Of a stretch of 18,136 bases of DNA, positions 14,155 to 18,136 are shown piece after piece. Both the position numbers and the translations under genes were made by a program. How positions within the stretch are numbered: the first letter of the stretch is position 1; every line of letters starts with the position of its first letter. Below the pieces are notes generated by a model that was given only the letters and a program-made list of their open reading frames with translations, searched no databases and had not been told where the DNA came from. Location: contig JAEWBD010000198.1 of assembly GCA_023391315.1 (NCBI GenBank), positions 1 through 18,136 of the forward strand, read 5' to 3'. This DNA comes from Bacteroidota bacterium. Its GTDB lineage: Bacteria > Bacteroidota > Bacteroidia > Chitinophagales > Chitinophagaceae.

Positions 14155-14568
14155 TTATAAATCTCTTCTTTGTATAAATTGTGTTTTGATCGGCAATTTC
14201 TGAGCAGCCAGGTGCATTGCTTCCTGGGCCGTCTGAAGGCTTACGCCGTCACACTCAAATATGATACGGCCTGGTTCTACCACAGCAGCCCAAAACTCCG
14301 GGTTACCTTTACCTTTACCCATCCTCACTTCAAGTGGTTTGCGGGTAATTGGCTTATCGGGAAATATGCGAATCCAAACATTACCTTCACGCTTCATTGC
14401 CCTTGTCATAGCCTGGCGTGCAGCTTCAATTTGCCTGTTGTTCAACCAGATTGGTTCAAGGGATTTTAATGCATAAGAACCAAAAGCTATAGAGGTGCCT
14501 CTTTTAGCTACTTTGCGGATTCTTCCCTTCTGCGCCTTTCTGTGTTTCGTTCTTTTTGGCTGTAACAT
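14155..14568 (-). CDS. rplP: 50S ribosomal protein L16
   Basis: This protein at the A-site tRNA elbow region has 137 residues, the usual size. It opens MLQPKRTKHRKAQKGRIRK. FGSYALKSLEPIWLNNRQIE and the conserved PITRKPLEVRMGKGKGNPEF are all present. The end LPIKTQFIQRRDL is close to the family's normal C-terminus. It is separated from rpsC by the longest spacer of the operon (123 bases). Confidence 0.98.
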   Translation of the reverse strand: MLQPKRTKHRKAQKGRIRKVAKRGTSIAFGSYALKSLEPIWLNNRQIEAARQAMTRAMKREGNVWIRIFPDKPITRKPLEVRMGKGKGNPEFWAAVVEPGRIIFECDGVSLQTAQEAMHLAAQKLPIKTQFIQRRDL

Positions 14569-14575
14569 TTTTTTC

Positions 14576-14688
14576 AGCTTTGAGCTATCAGCTTTCAGCT
14601 TTGAGCTTTCGGCGTTTAGCTATTTAAAATCAATATTATTTTTTAAGCTTTGTGTTCGTATCCGCCGCGGCGGATCGTAGCGTATAGC
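14576..14688. repeat. Heptad-repeat spacer D (rpsC-rplP), interrupted by a GC palindrome
   Basis: Seven consecutive 7-base words fill 14576-14624: AGCTTTG, AGCTATC, AGCTTTC and variants, with one diverged word GGCGTTT. A second block (14646-14688) has AGCTTTG and then TCGTAGC, GTATAGC. A 16-base palindrome sits inside the second block. The words are those of spacers B and C, so all three belong to one family. Confidence 0.75.
14660..14675. repeat. Perfect 16-base GC palindrome inside spacer D
   Basis: ATCCGCCGCGGCGGAT equals its own reverse complement. It is flanked on both sides by TCGTA (14656-14660 and 14675-14679), compatible either with a target duplication from insertion or with the ordinary repeat of the heptad word. 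It is far more GC-rich than the surrounding spacer. No T-tract follows, so it does not resemble a terminator. Confidence 0.75.
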
Positions 14689-14691
14689 TTT

Positions 14692-15477
14692 TTATCTTCT
14701 GTTATCCCTTCTGTCGCCACCACGGTTATCGCGACGTCCGCCACGGTCGCCTCTATCTCTATCACCTCTGTGATCACCACCTCTTCTTTCCCTGTGGTCG
14801 CCGCCTTCATTCTTGCCACCGATAAAGTTCGGGTTCAACTCGCGTTTGCCTAAAACTTCACCTTTACAAATCCATACTTTAATGCCTATTTTACCATAAA
14901 CGGTAAGTGCGAATACGCTGGCATAATCAATATCCATACGAAAAGTATGCAATGGCGTACGGCCTTGTTTTATTTCTTCCGTACGGGCAATTTCAGCACC
15001 ACCCAAACGGCCGGAAACTTTTACTTTAATGCCTTCAGCACCCATGCGGAGTGATGAGGCAATGGCCATTTTAATGGCTCTTTTATAGTTGATACGATTT
15101 TCAATCTGGCGAGCAATATTATCGGCTACGATAGCTGCATCCAGTTCGGGGCGACGGATTTCCAGGATGTTGATCTGAACATCTTCATTGCTGGTAAGTT
15201 TCTTCAACTCTTCTTTAATCCTGTCAACCTCGTTTCCGCCTTTACCAATAATGATACCCGGTTTTGAGGTATGAATTGTTACGATAAGCTTACCCAATGT
15301 GCGCTCAATAACGATTTTGGAAATACCGCCTTTATTGATACGTGCATTAAGATAGTTTCTTATTTTATTATCCTCGATGAGTTTGGTAGCGAAGTCTTTC
15401 TTTGCGCCATACCAGTTGCTTTCCCATCCGCGGATAATACCTAACCGGTTACCTATTGGATTTGCTTTTTGACCCAT
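14692..15477 (-). CDS. rpsC: 30S ribosomal protein S3 with Arg/Gly/Asp-rich tail
   Basis: S3 lines the mRNA entry tunnel and has helicase-like activity with S4 and S5. It has 261 residues against about 233 in E. coli. It opens MGQKANPIGNRLGIIRGW, the KH domain carries KPGIIIGKGGNEVDRIKEEL (the GxxG loop is GKGG) and the C-terminal domain has SGRLGGAEIARTE. After NPNFI (near 219) comes a 42-residue tail with 14 Arg, 12 Gly and 8 Asp in RGD/RGG-like pieces, presumably disordered and able to contact RNA. It starts 21 bases after rplV. Confidence 0.98.
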   Translation of the reverse strand: MGQKANPIGNRLGIIRGWESNWYGAKKDFATKLIEDNKIRNYLNARINKGGISKIVIERTLGKLIVTIHTSKPGIIIGKGGNEVDRIKEELKKLTSNEDVQINILEIRRPELDAAIVADNIARQIENRINYKRAIKMAIASSLRMGAEGIKVKVSGRLGGAEIARTEEIKQGRTPLHTFRMDIDYASVFALTVYGKIGIKVWICKGEVLGKRELNPNFIGGKNEGGDHRERRGGDHRGDRDRGDRGGRRDNRGGDRRDNRR

Positions 15478-15498
15478 ATTAAGGTTTGTTCTGTTTAA

Positions 15499-15843
15499 TT
15501 AATTTTTTGAATCAACAATTATTGTTACATGATTGCTGCGTTTACGAACCCTGTAACCACGGCCCTGTGGCGCCGGGCGCATCCGTTTTAACACTCTTCC
15601 ACCGTCAACAAATACCGTTTTTACGATAAGGTTGGCATCAGCGGCACTTTTATCCGTATTAGCCTGTTCCCAGTTGCTGATGGCGCTTCTTAAAAGCTTT
15701 GCTAAAGGCGTAGCATTATGCTGCGGATGATGTTCTAAAATGCCAAGTGCTTTCTCAACCTGCATGCCACGAATAACATCAGCCAGCAAACGCATTTTGC
15801 GTGGACCTGTGGGATAATTTTTAAGTTTAGCTACTGCTTCCAT
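15499..15843 (-). CDS. rplV: 50S ribosomal protein L22
   Basis: This protein lines the exit tunnel with L4 and can affect macrolide binding; 114 residues. NYPTGPRKMRLLADVIRGM is the N-terminal signature. The extended hairpin reaching the tunnel wall is RVLKRMRPAPQGRGYRVRKR, followed by the final strand HVTIIVDSKN. It follows rpsS across the 83-base heptad spacer F. Confidence 0.98.
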   Translation of the reverse strand: MEAVAKLKNYPTGPRKMRLLADVIRGMQVEKALGILEHHPQHNATPLAKLLRSAISNWEQANTDKSAADANLIVKTVFVDGGRVLKRMRPAPQGRGYRVRKRSNHVTIIVDSKN

Positions 15844-15852
15844 TTATTTATT

Positions 15853-15924
15853 GTTTGATGTTGAAGGTTTAATGTTTAATGTTTTGAGGAACTTCAAACT
15901 TTAAACTTCAAACTTTAAACTATT
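15853..15924. repeat. Heptad-repeat hairpin spacer F (rpsS-rplV)
   Basis: Block 1 (15853-15887) is five 7-base words: GTTTGAT, GTTGAAG, then GTTTAAT twice and GTTTTGA. Block 2 (15890-15924) is five words: AACTTCA, AACTTTA alternating twice, then AACTATT. Two bases separate the blocks. GTTTAAT-type words are near reverse complements of AACTTTA-type words in the same register, so the spacer would fold back on itself almost entirely. This is the cleanest example of the two-facing-blocks layout in the window. Confidence 0.85.
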
Positions 15925-15926
15925 TA

Positions 15927-16193
15927 TTATTTGCTACCTGAGTGTCCTCTGAAATTCCTGGTGGGGGCGAATTCGCCCAATTTATGGCCAACCATAAACT
16001 CTGTTACATAAACCGGGATGAATTTGTAACCGTTGTGCACAGCGAAAGTATGTCCAACAAAATCAGGAGTAATTGTAGAGCGGCGGCTCCATGTTTTAAT
16101 AACTGATTTCTTGTTTTTACCCTCGTTGATATTCAGAACTTTTTTATCCAGTTTTACGTCAACGTAAGGACCTTTTTTAATCGAACGACCCAT
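15927..16193 (-). CDS. rpsS: 30S ribosomal protein S19
   Basis: This small-subunit head protein contacts the A-site region and bridges to the large subunit; 88 residues. MGRSIKKGPYVDVKL opens it and the invariant GHKLGEFAPTRNFRGH segment closes it. IKTWSRRSTITPDFVGHTFA in the centre is also typical. It lies 30 bases after rplB. Confidence 0.99.
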   Translation of the reverse strand: MGRSIKKGPYVDVKLDKKVLNINEGKNKKSVIKTWSRRSTITPDFVGHTFAVHNGYKFIPVYVTEFMVGHKLGEFAPTRNFRGHSGSK

Positions 16194-16223
16194 TTATATT
16201 CTGTTTAACGATTTCTGATTTAA

Positions 16224-17063
16224 TTATTTAGCCAGCTTTTTACCATTCTTTCTTTGCAGGATAAGCTTATTGCTTGCCTTGCCTCTCTTACGGGTAATTT
16301 CGCCTTTGGCATATTTACCTGTTCTGCTTCTCGGATGGCCGCCGGAAGCCTTACCTTCACCACCACCCATCGGGTGATCTACTGGGTTCATAGCCACACC
16401 ACGGTTGCGGGGACGAATACCTCTCCAGCGGTTACGGCCGGCCTTACCCATTGTCTGCAGGTTATGGTCACTGTTTGAAACCACACCAACTGTTGCATAA
16501 CAATTAATAAGTATTCTGCGCAATTCACCTGAAGGCATTTTCAACACTGCATATTTTTCTTCTTTGGCATTCAACTGTGCGGAAGCACCTGCGCTTCTTG
16601 CCAGTTTTCCACCCTGGTTAGGTTGCATTTCAATGTTGTGAACATTTGTACCAAGCGGCATGTTCTTCATTTGTAATGCATTTCCAATTTCGGGAGCTAC
16701 TGCATCACCGGAAATGATAGTGGCGCCAACCTGCAAGCCCTGTGGTGCAAGAATGTATCTCTTTTCACCATCAGTATATTCAACCAAGGCGATGAATGCT
16801 GAACGGTTAGGATCGTATTCAATCGTTTTTACAGTGGCTGCAATATCTTTTTTATTGCGTTTAAAATCTACAACCCTATATTTTCTTTTATGACCACCGC
16901 CCATGTAACGCATTGACCTTCTGCCCTGTGCATTACGGCCAGCCGTTTTTGACATCGGCTCCAGCAAACTCTTTTCAGGTTCGTTGGTAGTTATTTCAGC
17001 ATACGCATTGCCAATTCTCCAACGCATGCCTGCTGTAACCGGTTTATACTTTTTTAATGCCAT
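16224..17063 (-). CDS. rplB: 50S ribosomal protein L2
   Basis: This large primary 23S rRNA-binding protein is close to the peptidyl-transferase centre and needed for subunit association; 279 residues. The N-terminal part has MRYMGGGHKRKYRVVDFKR. The OB/SH3 core contains YDPNRSAFIALVEY and YILAPQGLQVG. The conserved PVDHPMGGGEGKASGGHP loop lies near residues 227-244 and carries the functionally important His. The basic tail ends GKKLAK. Confidence 0.99.
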   Translation of the reverse strand: MALKKYKPVTAGMRWRIGNAYAEITTNEPEKSLLEPMSKTAGRNAQGRRSMRYMGGGHKRKYRVVDFKRNKKDIAATVKTIEYDPNRSAFIALVEYTDGEKRYILAPQGLQVGATIISGDAVAPEIGNALQMKNMPLGTNVHNIEMQPNQGGKLARSAGASAQLNAKEEKYAVLKMPSGELRRILINCYATVGVVSNSDHNLQTMGKAGRNRWRGIRPRNRGVAMNPVDHPMGGGEGKASGGHPRSRTGKYAKGEITRKRGKASNKLILQRKNGKKLAK

Positions 17064-17089
17064 TGTGCTTATATTTTATCAACTTTTGC

Positions 17090-17102
17090 GGCAGTTGCTG
17101 CC
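17090..17102. repeat. Short hairpin in the rplW-rplB spacer
   Basis: GGCAG (17090-17094) pairs with CTGCC (17098-17102) around TTG, about 26 bases upstream of the rplB start. The stem is five pairs; it is one more inverted repeat in a stretched spacer. Confidence 0.35.
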
Positions 17103-17115
17103 TTAACTTATTTGC

Positions 17116-17415
17116 TTAAATATTTGCGTACAAATCAATTGTATCGCCTTCTGCTACAGTAACCATTGCTTTCTTATAAGCCGGTTTTACTCCTTTTACA
17201 AAACCAGCCTTTGTAAACTTGGTTTTGTTTTTACCCGGTACAACCAGGGTATTTACATCCACTACAGATACTCCGTAAAAATCTTCAACGGCTTTTTTAA
17301 TTTCAAGCTTGTTTGCTTTACGGCTTACCTTAAAAGCATAACGTTTCAGCTTTTCCTGCTGGCCATTTGCTTTTTCTGTAAGGATTGGTTTTATTAAAAC
17401 TTCTGCTAACTGCAT
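17116..17415 (-). CDS. rplW: 50S ribosomal protein L23
   Basis: This exit-tunnel rim protein is a docking site for trigger factor and SRP; 99 residues. VLIKPILTEKANGQ is the N-terminal signature. YAFKVSRKANKLEIKKAVED is the conserved central segment, followed by the tunnel-directed loop containing VPGKNKTKFTKAGF. It lies 26 bases after rplD. Confidence 0.98.
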   Translation of the reverse strand: MQLAEVLIKPILTEKANGQQEKLKRYAFKVSRKANKLEIKKAVEDFYGVSVVDVNTLVVPGKNKTKFTKAGFVKGVKPAYKKAMVTVAEGDTIDLYANI

Positions 17416-17441
17416 TTTTCTTTTATTGAAATGTTATTCAA

Positions 17442-18086
17442 TTATGCTTTTTCTTCAGCAACCTCTGTTTCGTCAACAAATATTTTTGCCGCACCTTCTG
17501 TTAAAACCAGTGCATCTGCATTTAAAATATCATATGTATTTAAATCTGTCAGTGCGCAGCTTAATACTGTATCAATGTTGCGAAGGCTTAAATAAAGATT
17601 ATCATTCAGTTCGTCTGTAACAAACAAGGTTTTCTTACCATCCAAATTCCAGCTTTTTAAAGCATCAGCCACCTGCTTTGTTTTAGGTGCATCCAGCGTT
17701 ACATCTTCAACAACCAATAAAGCATTATTCTTTGTTTTGTATGATAAGGCGCTCACTTTGGCGAGGTCTTTCACTTTTTTATTCAGCTTAAAATCGTAGC
17801 TGTGTGGCTTAGGCCCGAAGATGGTACCACCACCCTTGTATAAAGGGTTACGAATGTTACCTTTTCTTGAACCACCGGTACCTTTCTGGCGGTGAAGTTT
17901 ACGGCTTGCACCATGCACCTCAGCACGGGTTTTTACTTTATGCGTACCCTGGCGCTGAGCGGCCTGGTATTGCTTAACAGCAAGATAGATTACATGATCA
18001 TTTGGCTCGGCACCAAAAATATCATCAGGTAATTCTAATGTTCTGCCGGTTTTTTCACCTTTTATATTTAAAACGTCAACTTGCAT
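17442..18086 (-). CDS. rplD: 50S ribosomal protein L4
   Basis: This large-subunit assembly protein is also the autogenous repressor of the S10 operon in E. coli; 214 residues. The long basic loop that lines the exit tunnel is clear: GTHKVKTRAEVHGASRKLHR and KGTGGSRKGNIRNPLYKGGG (near 60-95). GPKPHSYDFKLNKKVKDLA follows. The C-terminal part has the usual Rossmann-like alternation and ends with a short acidic tail. The start ATG 18084-18086 lies 14 bases after the rplC stop. Confidence 0.98.
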   Translation of the reverse strand: MQVDVLNIKGEKTGRTLELPDDIFGAEPNDHVIYLAVKQYQAAQRQGTHKVKTRAEVHGASRKLHRQKGTGGSRKGNIRNPLYKGGGTIFGPKPHSYDFKLNKKVKDLAKVSALSYKTKNNALLVVEDVTLDAPKTKQVADALKSWNLDGKKTLFVTDELNDNLYLSLRNIDTVLSCALTDLNTYDILNADALVLTEGAAKIFVDETEVAEEKA

Positions 18087-18100
18087 TTCTCGTAATTAAA

Positions 18101-18136
18101 TTATTTCTGAATTAATACAATAGAGCCGTTATGACC
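18101..18136 (-). CDS. rplC: 50S ribosomal protein L3, C-terminal end only
   Basis: The last eleven codons plus TAA (18101-18103) read GHNGSIVLIQK, which fits the C-terminus of bacterial L3, and the gene order (rplC before rplD) matches. Only 36 bases are in the window, so the identification leans on context. Confidence 0.75.
   Translation of the reverse strand, partial: GHNGSIVLIQK

Noticed and set aside
14660..14675. GC palindrome as an intrinsic terminator
   Set aside because: No T-tract follows on either strand, and the operon continues downstream.
13025..15924. Heptad repeats as a CRISPR array
   Set aside because: The repeat words are 7 bases, tandem without spacers, degenerate and spread over several gene junctions.

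Overview
The window looks like a piece of a Bacteroidota chromosome, most likely of the Chitinophagaceae/Sphingobacteriia type. Base composition is moderately AT-rich, Shine-Dalgarno sequences are almost absent, and the ribosomal proteins carry Bacteroidota-style sequences, including an S3 with an Arg/Gly/Asp-rich tail and a long S14 without zinc ligands. The taxonomic call is inference from sequence style; no search was run.

Left third (1-7345). A nearly complete dnaE (replicative DNA polymerase III alpha) runs off the left edge on the minus strand. Divergent from it lies a MepS-like NlpC/P60 lipoprotein gene. Convergent with that gene is a minus-strand group: a DinB-family protein, a Wzx-type flippase, a DUF1360-like membrane protein and a small Cys-leading protein of unknown function. 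The last two look like accessory genes.

Right two thirds (7487-18136). This is one long minus-strand ribosomal-protein operon with the classical S10-spc order: rplC (only its last codons), rplD, rplW, rplB, rpsS, rplV, rpsC, rplP, rpmC, rpsQ, rplN, rplX, rplE, rpsN, rpsH, rplF, rplR, rpsE, rpmD, rplO, secY. A strong intrinsic terminator follows secY directly, so infA, rpmJ and the alpha operon are not contiguous with this cluster.

The most unusual content lies between the ribosomal genes. Gene spacing is bimodal: some junctions are tight (0-30 bases, one TAATG overlap) while others are stretched to 50-125 bases. The stretched spacers carry inverted repeats. Five or six of them are built of degenerate tandem words with a strict 7-base period, arranged as two facing blocks that are imperfect reverse complements of each other, so each would fold into a large hairpin in the mRNA. 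The word family differs between spacers (AGCTTTG/GCTCGTA, GTTTAAT/AACTTTA, TTACGAA-like, AATTTGAAA-like). One copy is interrupted by a perfect 16-base GC palindrome.

A second anomaly is rpsH. The conserved S8 N-terminus is present in frame, but no ATG, GTG or TTG is available to start it; the codon at the expected start is AAG, seven bases after a perfect GGAGG.
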